Shown here: piece by piece, positions 33,049 to 46,199 of the stretch
Layout: every line of letters starts with the position of its first letter
How positions within the stretch are numbered: the stretch's first letter is position 1
From: Torreya grandis
Taxonomy: Eukaryota; Streptophyta; Pinopsida; Cupressales; Taxaceae
Direction: 5' to 3'
DNA length: 64,000 nucleotides
NCBI GenBank assembly: GCA_037957365.1
Contig: JARHVA010004090.1
Location: 1,087,001 to 1,151,000 of the forward strand
Notes under the pieces: model-generated
Told to the model about the DNA's origin: nothing
Database searches by the model: none
The model's input: only the letters and a program-made list of their open reading frames with translations
Made by a program: the position numbers and the translations under genes

Positions 33049-35090
33049 TGTTGATGATGGAAATTGTACCATGAATGAATCAACCCTTTCACATATCACA
33101 AAGGTCAAATTAGAATCTTACAAGTCTAATCATGGGGGTTTTAAAGTTCATCTAAGATCCTAAAGATATGAAAGGATTTTTATTATAAATTTTAGGAAAT
33201 AATCAACAACTTATCGAGACAACTTATTCATTTATAACAATTAGAAATCCATTTATCGAATCATGAATTAATTAAAATAAGAATCTGTAATCTATTTTAT
33301 CCCATAAAGAAAACCTATGAGTTAGATAGTCTCTTGAAGAATAGAAATCTGATTCTATAACATATATATATTCAAATAGTCTCTTTGATTCTTACATGAA
33401 ATGTTCTCCAAGCTAACTCTAAAGAAAACTAGAAATAAAAGAGATAGATCAAAGAAAAAGAGAGACAAATACATAAGAAAAAGAGTAAAACTAATGACAA
33501 ACAAACTAATAAACAAGGCAAACAACTAATCCTAAATCAAATAGAGTAATAAACTAGAAAAGACATCAAACAAAGAAAATAATCGAATATAAACAAGACA
33601 AACTTATAAGAATTAAATAAGAAAACACTTCTAAGAAATAAATAACTTCTAAAGGAAATAATAAAATTAATCTAAACTAAGAAATAAAACTAAACTTAAT
33701 CTAAATTAAATAAAGCTAAGAAATTTAATTAAGATAATTATTATAAATAAATCCAACTAGGGATAAATAAAGACTAAAGATCAAAATGAAACTAAATAAG
33801 GGAAACAAATTAAGAAGCAAATATAAAACTAGAAAAGCAAAGAGAAAAGAGAATTAATCTAAGGATTAAAATTGACCTATAGCCTATTTGAATTAAAAAT
33901 AAAATAAGAATACTAAAGGACTTAAACTATTAGCTAAATATCAAATGATTAACTTAGAAGATATAAAAATTATTAAACTAATGACAAACTGAAATGAATA
34001 TAGATCTAGATATTTAAAGATATCAACCTATAACAATCCAAAGGAAATAATAACTTTAAGAAAAATCTATAACTATCTAAATAGAAAAAAGAAAAACAAA
34101 CCTAAACTAGGAACTATAAGAAATAAATAAACTAAACTAAATTAATTAAAAAGAAAATGACTATATATTAAACTATATTTAAAGGAAACCAAAATAGAAA
34201 TAAAAATCAGATTTAGAAGAAATCTAAAAGATCTATTTATATTAAAGTTAGAGTCAAATAATTAAAAAATATGTTGGAGTCTCAAAAGGAGAGTCATCTT
34301 AGTAGAAAGAGATGAGCTTATTGAGAAAATTAACATCCTTTCTCTACAAAAATTTGAACAACTTTACAATCAAAATAGATCAATGAAATATCATATAATA
34401 GTGAAATGATCATCATTATTTAGGTTGAAAACTTGGAATCTGCACATAGGACTATAAAATAGCTATCATCAAAAAAGATTAAGCTTAACAAACTTCAAAT
34501 AATAAGTAATAGATGATAAATAAAATTAGATAAACTTGTGTTGCATAAGCAATTACTCAACCATCAGATAAAGTACCATTGGGTCTATCTGTAAACATTA
34601 TACTATCTCAGAGAAGTTGCATAGAAAGAAGAGATAAATGATTTGACTTTAGAAAATACTTAAGTCTTCAATACCTATTGTGATCCTATCTTCAAATGAG
34701 TCCTTGATCTCTTCTTATACCTTCAACTTAGTTGTGAAATAAGTTATAACTAACTTTAATTAGTTATTAGTTAATATTAACTAATTAAATTTTAACAAAT
34801 TTAATTAATTATAAATTAAAATTGGTTAAGGATAGATTTAATTAAGACTTAAAATGTCTTAATTTGATAAATATATTTAAAATAATAGACCTGTGGTACT
34901 AATTTTAATGGATGGGGACCCATATTAATTAATAATATAATATAATATAATACATATCAATCATAAAATAAATAAGTCAGAAATTGATAAATTCTATTCA
35001 TATTAAACCATAATGCATATTAATTAACTTAAGCATACATAATTATGTCAGAACTTCAAAATTGTTGTATTTATAAAAATATCAAAATTA
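33049..35090 (-). repeat. Probable H5 5' LTR (outer border not found); very A-rich
   Basis: Starts (plus strand) TGTTGATGATGG next to the PBS. About 2 kb of A-rich sequence full of AAATAA, AACTAA and TAAGAA words with no coding motif. I cannot find a second copy or the outer end, so the length is a guess. Confidence 0.35.
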
Positions 35091-35129
35091 TCAAAGTCTA
35101 AAAATAAAAGTGTCAAACTAAAATATCAA

Positions 35130-36008
35130 TTTTTACCATGTAAGTTCAACACTAAACATAAATTATCCTTTAAATGACCAATAGTCATATGAATTTGGCA
35201 ATACTTCAATTATTTATTTGTCTTGTTCATGAAGACAAATGTTGTATTTCATCTCAGTAGTAGGGAACGGTAATAGTTTATTTCCCAAATCAATCATGTT
35301 TTCATCAATTTATAGATTAATTATTTTCAACAATCTGACTTCCCTTGGTGTTTCAACTTTAGTTTGACTAGTAATCCTCTTTTTCATAGTCTTCATTTCA
35401 GAAGTCTCAGGAAAAAAATCTATGGTTTTCCTTCTGATATCATAACCATGACTCCCCAAATTCAATCTCTCATAACCTAAGAGAGGCTCACTATGGGCAC
35501 TAGATAGATTCAAATTTTTACATTTTCCAACAAGATCTCCATGAGAAGGGGAAGGTGCATTAAAAGGAATGGCCATCTTTCTAAGATCTTTAGCATGGGT
35601 TGTTTCTACTTTAAGTTGTGTGGACTATTTAGCAAGAAAATGATCATCAATTGGATCACCTCTAAAATTAGGGGGATGGATAGGCAAATGTTAAGGTTCA
35701 TATTCTAGATGGTGAGATGAACTACTTTGGGAATGTGCATAGGTTCCAAACTTATGGCCATGGAAACCCCTATAACCTCTATAACTCCTATTAGCTACAT
35801 TACTCAGAATATTTCAAAACTTAGGATCATAGGCATCTAAATGAATGGGCATTCTTGTCCCTCTATGGAATCTTGGTCCAAAACATCCTACATAAAATCC
35901 ACCCATATGAAAACCTCTTCTATAATTTAACTAACTAACTCCTTTATTTGAATTATGTCTCCATCCTCTGTCATCATTACATCCTGTTGGTTGCTCCCAC
36001 CTAGACAT
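35130..36008 (-). pseudogene. Decayed ORF, Arg/Gly/Tyr-rich N-terminus, unknown identity
   Basis: One minus-strand frame runs from ATG 36008 for nearly 300 codons without a frameshift. Its stops are TAG, TGA, TAA and TAG in the first half and TAA codons further on, all explainable as CAG, CGA or CAA changed by one C-to-T. The N-terminal ~110 residues are rich in Arg, Gly, Tyr and His (NYRRGFHMGGFYVG, SYRGYRGFHGHKFGTY), like RGG/RGY low-complexity RNA-binding regions. The longest clean part is 35576-35310. Then come LGNKLLPFPTTEMKYNIC and VLPNSYDYWSFKG. I recognise no family. It may be an ORF of a retroelement (Ogre-type elements carry an extra ORF upstream of gag) or a host-gene pseudogene. 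Confidence 0.5.
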
Positions 36009-36635
36009 AATGGACAATCTGAAAGATAACAATCAAATATGAGATTGGGAAAAATAAGTTTCTAAAGAGACAAAACTTCAAACTATAAAACACTAACAAA
36101 TGAAATAGAATATGTATTATGACTGAAATATATCACATTATATTAGAAACTGCATCTAAATTTTATCAAACTATTTGAATAAAACTTTAGATTAAACACT
36201 CAAACATCCTCATAACCCTACAATTTCATTTTATAACATATAAATGAAATTTCAATATATCCAAGAGTCTTCCAAATATCTCATAGCTTCAACAACAAAT
36301 GACTGCTTCCATCTGAATTGAATAAATCACCATCACTTATTTCATAAATTCTTTGATAATTTATGAAATCTTAAATAAAATTAACATGAAAAAATTCAAA
36401 AGACTTTAAATCAATGTCCATTTTCAAATTTAAAACTAATATTTCAATTTTTAGGTGTACTTTTACAAAAACTTCATAATATATCCAATCCTCATCACCC
36501 AAATTGAAATTTATAATTTTTCAATTCAAATATTTATAAGGCATAAATACGCATGAATCATGATTTCATTGCATAAGTAGATTATATTTTGTTTTAATGA
36601 AGCTCATTTCATGCATGTGAATCTATTTGTACCCA

Positions 36636-36758
<123 letters not shown>

Positions 36759-36779
36759 AGCCCAAAATCATCTACTTCA

Positions 36780-39700
36780 ATATATGAAACTAAAAAAATG
36801 TGATTGATGTAGACTATTATATACATGCATATTTTATAGGTAAACCTTAAGTCATATTTCATCAAAATCCAAACAATATTGCATCTTGTAGCTCACTATT
36901 TTCATGCACATAGACCAAATATGTATAAATCGACCATTTTTCATCCATATTATGTTAAGCAAAACCATAAATTTTTCAACATTGGTTTTCAGGTGACGTT
37001 CTTCAACTGTCATCAATATTTAATTTATATTGAAAATAATTTCAAGATGAAGAAACTCAACAATAATTTTAAACTGTAAAAGTAAAAAATCAACATACCC
37101 CATACTACCACATCATTCCTTCTTAATACTAAAATATTCATACCTAGAACCTAATAATTATATGCAACAAAAATTTATTAGACCCAAAAATTATTTATCT
37201 TTCTAAAATGTATATGTTCAATAAAAATCAATTTTATAAACCCTAAATCAAATGTCAACCCTAATTGAAGAAAATTTGTGAAATGAGAAACTGATAATAA
37301 AAATCTTAAGGCTAAAACAAAGAGTTCTTTTGCATGTTGTTGGAAGCTAAAAAGATTCAAATTTTTTTAACACTTATATCATTTCATGCATGACTAATGA
37401 TAGTTTAAATATGTACGAGACCAACAAAAAATATACTCAATTGGACTAAAAATACTTACATGTAGGAAAAATTCCCAACAACCATAACCATCCCTTATTT
37501 TTATTGCATATTCCCTAAGTCATAGTTCATATGGTCCTTTATAAAACCACTATAACTTTAAAAAATTTACATGTAAAATTTCATAGTGTTTTAAACCATA
37601 TCATGCAGGTCAAATAAAACATTTCATCATTATAACTGTAACTTTCTCACAAACATCTCCATATTTCTAAAGAAATTGATCAAAACTTATGAAACCATAC
37701 CTAGCATCACTTTCCCAAAAATATCTTGACTATCAACCTCCAAAATCTCCACATGATCCCAAAGAGCCAAAGCTTCACTCCCATAGAATATCTTATGAAA
37801 ATGGCCAAAAATCACAAAAAACAAAACTTATATCCACCAACCTTCAACTGTAACTGTCAGTAAGACGTGTTACTTTTTCATTAGCTCAGATTTATTATTA
37901 TGTACTTTTAGCAACACTACCAAATAATTTATCAATCTGATCAAACATGGAAATAACTATCCTTTATACTAATTTTTTTGTTGAGTTCTATCACTCAAGG
38001 AGATCAATTAGTCATAAATTCCAATATACAATCAAATCCTCATCTTGATCTCAAAGCATTGAGATTATGCTTTCGTATTTAACACCCATGCCAAGTCATG
38101 TGCCATATTGAATTGAGGTGTCAGATAGTCTCTAAGTCAAAATATTAAAATACATTAGGGACCATGACACATATTGAATTATGCTATCTCCATGATGAAC
38201 ATTACACAATACAATAACCCATGCTCTAACCTTGTGATTATGAATTATTTTATGAATGCTGAGATAGGTTTTAAAAGAGTTTCAAAGACTTGAAGTATGT
38301 GATCAAGACATACACTTAAATTTTAAAACCTTAGAAAATTTGGATCATAGATGTATATCTTCTATGTTTTTTTCAAAAATTATATTGTACACTTTGAACA
38401 ATTGATAGAATTTTGTAAGGATAAAACTAACATAGAATAGACCTTTCAAAGATATCATGTGAACCATAAACCATGTGATTCAATAGTCAAATCATAAAAT
38501 GATCCGTCAAAGAACAAGATTGTAGCTTAGGTAGAGAAAATGATAGGATTTCGAAATTGATTCAAACATATCAAAATTTTAAATATCCATCATGTGATTA
38601 ATAATGAATTAAACTAAGCCATAAACCAAGACTACATCTTTAGTAAAACCTTTCAAATGCATTGACCTTCAAATACAATATTATTTTAGAATATCAAAAC
38701 ACCACCATATACTCTAAAAAATGAATCAAATCAATTATGAGGATCAAATCAACATCACAAATCAACTAAAACAATGGAAAACTAAAAGTCCATTGATTAA
38801 CTAAAACTATCAAAAATGCACTGAATCTGAATATCAAAACAACGAAACACATATAGCTATATATGCATATTTTATTAATTTATCCACCATGATATTTGAA
38901 ACCAATTAAAACATAAATAACTTATCAAATAATCATTAAAATTTCATAATAAAAATGCATCTAAAAATACTATCAATCAATAGAGTCCCAGACATAGTTT
39001 TAGGCTTATGACAGGGTCATCTCTATGGCAGTAAGTATAGATTTTAAAAAATTTAAGGGGGGGGTGTATAAAATAGGAATATTAGGTTCATCATCTATTT
39101 AATCCAAGAGGACATCAAGAATAACATCCACAACAACATTCTTAACCTCTCGCACAATTTTACAAAACTTGGGGCTTTAAAAATTAAGCCCACAAAAATT
39201 AATGAATGCCCTTAATTAGGGAGCTTGATCAGGACCATTCTTAGCAAAAGTATAATTATGCCAGCTTCATCAACCAAGAATCATCAATTATAGAATGAAA
39301 ATATTAGTCATGGTAACCCACAAAATTAAATACATCTATACTCCCTAAAAAGATAGTACATCTACACTGGCCTAATAATAAAAAATGAATATATTTTTAA
39401 AAGGGAGGGGTAGGTATAGTAGCCTAAAAATTTTACAAGATTATTTTTTACAAAAATGGTAAATCTACACAAGTACAACTAATGAATCATCATCTATATA
39501 ATAATTTTGATGATAAAAAACTCACATTCCATAGTTGTTGCCTGAAATAACTATTCTCATATTCCAGCTAAGAAACTTGCTTTTATAAATGCTCAATCTC
39601 CTCTATTAATAGATTATTCATAAAAGTGAGATTCCTATTTATGGTCTAAATCCATGACACCTCCTTTATCTACTTATCCTTGTACCTACACAGTCATTAT

Positions 39701-41100
39701 TATACATCAAAAAGAGGAATAATAGGAACCAAAAACATCAATAAGGTATACAATCATTATCTATTTAGTTGTGTAAAAAATCCATTAATGGAATGATTTA
39801 GAGCATAATGGCTATTATTTGGAACTTGTGGCTAGGCAATAGAATGCTTTAGGGTTAATTTTCATGACGTATTCACTAAATTTAGGGAAAATTGTCCATA
39901 TTTCTTGCATTTACACTATTTTGATTATGTTTGGAGATTGAAGAGAGATCTCAAGACTGATAAATTTAAATAATAATAATGATGGTGCTTACATAACCAT
40001 TGGCAATACCAATGGAGGGGAGGGCATTCCATAGAGTGGGTAGAGTGTTATCCTCTCTGAAGTCACCTAGTGCCATGCAAGATATTTAGATCTTATTCAC
40101 CAATGATATTAAGTTATCTATTTGACCTGCTATTACACTTACCCTTTTTTATCTCCATTGAGTAATAAAATATTTATAATAGGCACTCTGAATTTATCAC
40201 CATATCTATATTTTAAGAGTGTAATCACCTTATCTGCTTTAGGCTTGTCATGTTTTTATTAACCTATAGTGTATGACTCCTATCTAGAATGTTGAAAAGT
40301 AATTCACCACTTTTATGTCCATTAATGACTGACAAACCTAAAATAATTTCTAAAATCACATGCTACCTTGATCTTTTAGATGCTATAAATAACATGAAAT
40401 TTTCTTAACCAATTATCATCTAATAAAATATAATATTATATTGAGTGGGTTTAAAAACTTGTAATTTATTCTTATAAAAGATTCACATATTTTTTAGCAG
40501 AGAAAATGATGCATTTTGATTCACCAACACAACAGGGAATAACAATGAGTTAAGATTAAATGAAGACAATAGTCCCCCCTTCGAGACTAATGATTACTTA
40601 CATCTAAATTTATATAGTAACTTCAATAAACATACTTTTGCCATGTTGATTAGTTTAGTGAAAATTGCATAACATGACTTTAAGAGAAAGTTAAATGGAA
40701 ACCCCAATAGGAAGATATGAAATGGTAGTATAATCTTTGGTAAAAGGTAAAAATTTACTTCTTGATATATCTTAATAATTGGGAACATTATTGAATTGAG
40801 GTTGTTAAATATTTAGTGTAGTTACAATTTTTTTTATAAATTGGAGATTTGGATCCTATAAATGTTTTGAACAACTTTTTGATACTTATCTATTGATATT
40901 TAAGGTTATTATTAACTCACCTTCTTTATCTATAAGAATATTTTATATGAGGCATTGCATGAGACACTATTGCTAAGTGATATAGATCCTAATTACATTT
41001 AATGTATTATACAAGATCTTGAAAACAATGCAAATATCATTAATTTAGATCCAAAATATTCACCATCAAAAAAATATTTTTAACTAATATTTTCCTTTAC
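36780..41100. other. Intergenic AT-rich sequence, nothing recognised
   Basis: Over 4 kb without coding motifs, LTR pairs or tandem arrays that I can see. A purine run on the minus strand (GTCTCGAAGGGGGGACTA, about 40571-40588) looks like a polypurine tract followed by TTGTCTTC, and another G run lies at 39056-39065 on the plus strand. Neither could be tied to an element. Confidence 0.5.
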
Positions 41101-41106
41101 TCATAC

Positions 41107-41540
41107 AGGTGAGTATGCATAAAAAGGGAATCAAAAAGGTGCTAGTTGATAATGAATCTAGTCTAAATATTTTTGGCAAATAATTCATAACCACCATGGG
41201 TATAAAAAACAAATAGTATTTAAAGCCAGACATGTATATAAAAGGATTTGGTAATTCATATAGCCCTCCAATTAGACAAATAACATTAGATGTGACATTA
41301 GGACAAAAAATAATTCCAAATAAATTCTAATTAATGTATCAATAATTGAATTATAACTTATTCTTGGGTATACCTTGTATACACACAATAGAGGCCATCA
41401 CATCTACATTAAACCGACATGCCAAATTCATACTTGATGGGACCTTATTACCAATTCCTATTGATGATGATTTTTTTAAATTTTGTCAAATATTACATTC
41501 TATAATAGAAGGGGTTATAAAAATTAATATCAAAAAATAA
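41107..41540 (+). pseudogene. E6 aspartic protease remnant (Tat-like element)
   Basis: Translation shows GIKKVLVDNESSLNIF, the protease active-site loop with Gly changed to Glu (DNE for DNG), then IRQITLDVTLGQKIIP and LNYNLFLGIPCIHTIEAITS, the C-terminal block, followed by STLNRHAKFI. It is close in pattern to the T1 protease. Stops after FGK, NK, KF and YQ are TAA or TAG in one frame. The final part 41346-41540 is open. Confidence 0.75.
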
Positions 41541-43821
41541 ATTCATTCCACTTGAAAGGCACCAACTTATAAGATGGGAGAATCAAGAAAAATAATTCAT
41601 TCACCTCAAGATGTTTATAAGGCACTATCTGCTAAGGTGCATATGGATACATGATTAGAGAAATAACCATTACCAAAATATCTAATCATGGCAAACAAAT
41701 AATAAATTCTAACATTTGAGATTCTTTTATTGGTAAACAACAAGTAAAAAAGATGGAAAATTTTTAGATTACTATGATAATGATAATGAAATTCCTCATA
41801 TGATGACATAGGAATAATTTAAAAAACTAAATTTTAATTCACTTAAACATATTTCACATAACCTATTCACACCTAAAGTTCTTGCACATACAACTTACAT
41901 TCATTACCACATAGTAAATGGGCACATTCAGATAAGGGCAAAGAAAAATTATTATATGAATGTGTAAATGCTTGTTATTCAATCCATCTCTATTGGTTCA
42001 AACATTGAGTCAACTCTAAATAGGATAAATGTAAATACATCATGTCAGTAATGTGGAAAATTCACATTAGTCTCCACAAAAAAGTTTAAAAATCACATAA
42101 AAATAAGATACTCTATGCATATAATAATTTCTACATTACTTGAGCATAATATGATATCTTTACCTCCTAACAGACATAGGTTAGGGAATAAAATTATCCC
42201 AAAAGAAGGATCAACATATTGCACTTATAATAGGATCACTTTCCATGATATAAGTCATTATGAGTCCTTAGACATGAAATTCAAAATTACAAAGATGATG
42301 GCCATATACAAATTATACTCGAGCATCAAAAAAGACCTCCAATTTTAAATATTTCAAAATATAATGATATAATGAGGCATGCTTAAAAACTTCCTAGACA
42401 TGAAGATTTAACTATCATTACAAATATTTATGGGATTTATTATCCACAACTTAATATTTATACAAAAAATAAAGAAAATTTTTGTATTGTTTCCTATTAC
42501 TGAAATTTGGGCCATGATATACATGAGTTACACCATTGCCCACTTTCCTCAGTCTCCCTTAGATACATTATGCTACCGATAGCATGTGGAACAAAAGTGG
42601 TTGATAATCCAACATGGGTAATGAACTAGAATCTAAATTTAGCTATCCAATTTGAGAAATAGTGTTTGGCAAACATGAAATAAATTATCAATAAACCTTC
42701 TTTACCATTTTTAAATCAATGAGGTTTGCATTTCACATGACAAAATTGATTATAAACCCATATTAACAATTACTAAATATAAATTACTAGAAACTATTGA
42801 AACATAAAAAATTAGCAAACATAAGAGATTTTTACAATTAAAGGACCCATCTCCTAACACCTTGGTCCCTAAGATAAAATATTTACAGATATAATTATAA
42901 TTCTAAAATCACATATTCTAAAATACAAAAAATATTCAACATTCCTAGATATTATTATCATATTAATGTCTATGGTAGTAGATAGAATATAATTTAATTT
43001 ATGTTTACTCATATGTTTCAATCATCTTTGAGTTTTATACATGCATACCCAAACATATGATATATACAATTCTAGATGTTAGACCTTTCCTTTACCCATG
43101 TCTTATCGTACATTGTGGCATGTGATTATCTGATCATGATTGATATAGGTTACACATTGTTTATGATCATTTCTACATTATAATGTTTGATATTACATAA
43201 TAACTCTTCCAAATTTCTATATCCATGCTTATATCTTTCACAATGTACTTGATATGCTATACTATATAACATTTTTTGTTAACACATACTTGCAGGTACT
43301 AATTTAATATACTTATCTCATTTGTTTATGATTTATCTATTCAGATTTTCACTTCCTTGAGTTTAATTCATAGCCTTTTATTTTCTTATTTGTTTAATAT
43401 TTTAATATGTTTCTTTCATGTTGGCCACTATGACATTGTATGTTGTTTGGACATTTTAAAATGTCATTCCACATTGATTGGAAAATTAAATATGTCATCC
43501 ATTTAATTGAGTGGAATTTTAACATGCCTCTTGTATGAGATCTCCTTGGACCATTATTTTTCATTATATTGAGTGCTCTTATGTGTATGCTTGATTATTT
43601 TATGATCTTGTATTGTTAGTCTCTATAAATTTCCATGATATATATCATACATTTTAGGACTTGATATGACCACATGTTTCACACCAAATTGATATATCTA
43701 CTTTAAAATGTTGTCCCTATATTTTACATGATTCATACATAGATTATACATTTAACTTATCCTTATTAGGTAGGGTACCTTGTATAAATTATAATTCCCT
43801 CATGTAAAAATGAAGGCATAT
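41541..43821 (+). pseudogene. E6 internal remainder, decayed
   Basis: The open stretch 42115-42348 includes SLPPNRHRLGNKIIPKEGS and CTYNRITFHDISHYESL; LPPNRxxLGxxI resembles the segment after protease in T1-type elements, but I cannot name it. No YxDD, RNase H or integrase motif could be found before the purine tract, so pol is deleted or unreadable. 43000-43820 is a tail similar in style to the T1 3' tail. Confidence 0.4.
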
Positions 43822-43832
43822 CAATGGGGGCA
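43822..43832 (+). promoter_or_regulatory. E6 polypurine tract
   Basis: CAATGGGGGCA followed by TGTCATAG. It matches the T1 tract (TTGAGGGGGCA) in form and marks the start of the E6 3' LTR. Confidence 0.55.
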
Positions 43833-43861
43833 TGTCATAGAAGCACAACCTACACATTTTT
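43833..43861 (+). repeat. E6 3' LTR, first piece
   Basis: 29 bp between the purine tract and the C7 insertion. Continues at 47742. Confidence 0.5.
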
Positions 43862-44566
43862 TGTCAGGGGATCTAGATCTACCAATTAGAGCACAATTGA
43901 TTACTATCTTATATGCAATTAAACACAGAATTATACCAGAATGATAAAGTAGCTAGAAACTTGAGACAACAAAGAATTTGAGAGACAATACACACTCTTG
44001 TATTAAATACTACTAGAAGAAAATACAATAAGGAAGATGCCACTTCTTCCTCCACCTCAAAGGCTTGCCACACCTTAAGACCTTCTTCCCTCTCTCTCTT
44101 GCTCAACACAACAACTCTAAAGCCTGAGTTGCTATCCCTCCTTGAATGCTTCAGCTGATCTCCTTGACCTTGCTAGCTTCAATGCTATTACTTGCCTTCT
44201 TAGATACAAATTGCAATACATGCCTTATGGGTCTATAAATAAGATCCCATGCTTAAAAAAATATAACTCTAGTTACAATAATTAGACACGCAGCTAGTGA
44301 CTATAATTAGTCGCTTGACATGCAAGCACTTGCTTTGCTTAACTGACTGTTCGTCAACAACAGTTCCAAAAATACACAGGTAACTGACGCCGGTCCCTGC
44401 TGGTCTGGTGCTGCCAACGTCGGCCGACTCCTTGCCGTCGCCAGTCTCCTTCTCCACTGCATCTGACCGACATCGGTCATACTGCCGACGTCGGTGGCTC
44501 TAGTTCTTCAACATCCTTACTCTTGTGTCTGCAAACAGTTGAAGCTTTTAGCTCCACACCTTAACA
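43862..44566 (-). repeat. C7 3' LTR
   Basis: 705 bp; on the minus strand TGTTAAGGTGTGG.. to ..CCCCTGACA. Contains GACCGACATCGGTC and GCCGACGTCGG near 44465-44492. Confidence 0.93.
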
Positions 44567-44582
44567 ATCTCCCACTTGGAGA
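44567..44582 (-). promoter_or_regulatory. C7 polypurine tract
   Basis: Minus strand TCTCCAAGTGGGAGAT directly before the LTR start TGTTAAGG, the usual copia arrangement. Confidence 0.8.
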
Positions 44583-45220
44583 TAAACAACTACAACTTGT
44601 ACCTCTACCTGTACACCATCTATTTTGTTCCTTAGGCTCTGTATTCCTCTTCAATGTCACTCTTGACGACCAACCACCACTGAAACCTGTGATGCTATAC
44701 CTGTCTCTTATGCCACAAGAATTTTGCAGCTCCCAAATTCTCCATGACACACTTCTGAACCAACTCTACCCTTAGCTCAGAAAACTCCCTGTACATGAAA
44801 CCCTGCAACAAGTAACACAATACAGTAATAGTATAATGTAGCTAATATTATCCAACCTGGTAAAGATAAAATACAATGGTCAAACCTCCATTATTTTGTA
44901 GCATAATCAAGACCATATACCATAGCCTTCTATCTCATGTGTCCATCCACTCTCTTCTCTAAAACGGGAATCCATCCCTCTAACCAGTGCTTTCTTCCAA
45001 CTGACAACACTACCAACAGTCACCTATTTGGTTCTCCAAGGACTCACACTCCTCATCCATGCCAAGCTCCCACTATTTCTAGATTCTACCTGCATTGCTT
45101 CTTCCATCTTCCTAGTTCATGACTATCAGTAAGCAATATAAAGAAGGTGAACAACGAATATGAGGTTCACATACCTTTCCTGACCTCCACATGGGTGTTT
45201 GAGACTTATTGATTCACCCA
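44583..45220 (-). other. C7 3' internal region, no coding signal
   Basis: Where RT and RNase H should be there is ~640 bp of less AT-rich sequence with only short open stretches and no copia pol motif. Confidence 0.5.
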
Positions 45221-45224
45221 ACAT

Positions 45225-45475
45225 CCGTTCCAGTGATCGATATCAGCCATCTCCCAGTCTGCTCCCGACCGATGTCGGTTCCCTGCACTGACCCTGACTG
45301 CCGACGTCATTTCCCTGGCCGACGTCGGTGTCCCTCCTGCCAATGTTGGTCCTTATGACCAACGTCAAACTTCTCCTGTCCGACCTACCGACCCTGTTGG
45401 TCTGCACATGACCGATGTCGATATCTGGATGACTAACGTCGGTGCCAAGCTACCGACATCGGTGTCTGTGTGTTC
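45225..45475. repeat. Array of GACCGACGTCGGT-type palindromes in C7
   Basis: About ten intact or decayed copies spaced ~20-30 bp, such as GACCGATGTCGG, GGCCGACGTCGGTG, GACCAACGTC, GACTAACGTCGGTG and TACCGACATCGGTG. Local GC content is far above the surroundings. The same motif occurs in the C7 LTRs and the N4 LTRs. Confidence 0.75.
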
Positions 45476-46150
45476 CTGTAAGTGATGAAATTTTCATCCG
45501 TGATCTCTTCTTGGATCAAACCTCTGTCCATGTTGCCCTGCTTAGATTTATTCAGCCCCTGGAACTGATCTTTGTCCTTCATCTCCTCCATAAACACCAA
45601 GGCTTCTTTGTTCCTGTCAAAAGCATCAAATTTTCTCTTTCTGCAATGAACTGTATCTATGCTTTCTGAATTTGAACACATACCTTTTAAATCAAGAACT
45701 TCCATTCCCTTCCTATTCTTGTGACCAAGCCTATTAGGCCACATCTTCGAATCTACACCAGAAGTAGAATCAGTAATACAAGTAGATAGATAAAGAGTAT
45801 CTACTTTCTTACCTCTTACTAGAACAAGTGCTCCCTTGGTAACCTTCCAAGAATCCACTGTGAGGGTTATTGTGCATCCCTCATCTCCCAACCTTCCTAC
45901 AGAAATTAGACTCTGCTTCAGAATTGGAACATGCATGACCTCTTTCAACACCCATGTGTTGTTAATCTACAATCTCAACTGCACTTTCCCTTTGCCAACT
46001 ATCTTACAAGGCGTACCATCCCCTAAATAGAGCACTCCAAAATCTCCCTGTTCATACTCATAGAACAAATCTCTGTTTGGGGATGCATGAAAAGATGAAC
46101 CAGAATCTAAAATCCATGATCCTACCTAACTATCTGAAGAAAGTATGAGA
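45433..46150 (-). pseudogene. C7 protease and pre-integrase
   Basis: WILDSGSSFHASPNRDLF (about 46125-46070) is the copia protease active site. After one TAG, 45951-45433 is open: VMHVPILKQSLISVGRL ends the protease, and LGHKNRKGMEVLDLKGM is the pre-integrase zinc region (the Trp-His before it is changed to WPNR). Then the sequence departs from copia integrase: FDAFDRNKEALVFMEEM and acidic stretches lead straight into the palindrome array. A deletion has joined pre-integrase to downstream spacer. Confidence 0.82.
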
Positions 46151-46199
46151 GCATCCTGCATCATAATATTTTCATCTTTTGCTTCTTCAATACCTGCAT

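Noticed and set aside
44494..44775. 93-codon plus-strand frame and 77-codon minus-strand frame at the C7 3' LTR border
   Set aside because: They span the LTR end and purine tract and match no protein motif.
45225..45475. CRISPR-like array
   Set aside because: Repeats are short degenerate palindromes with irregular spacing inside a plant copia element; no cas genes.
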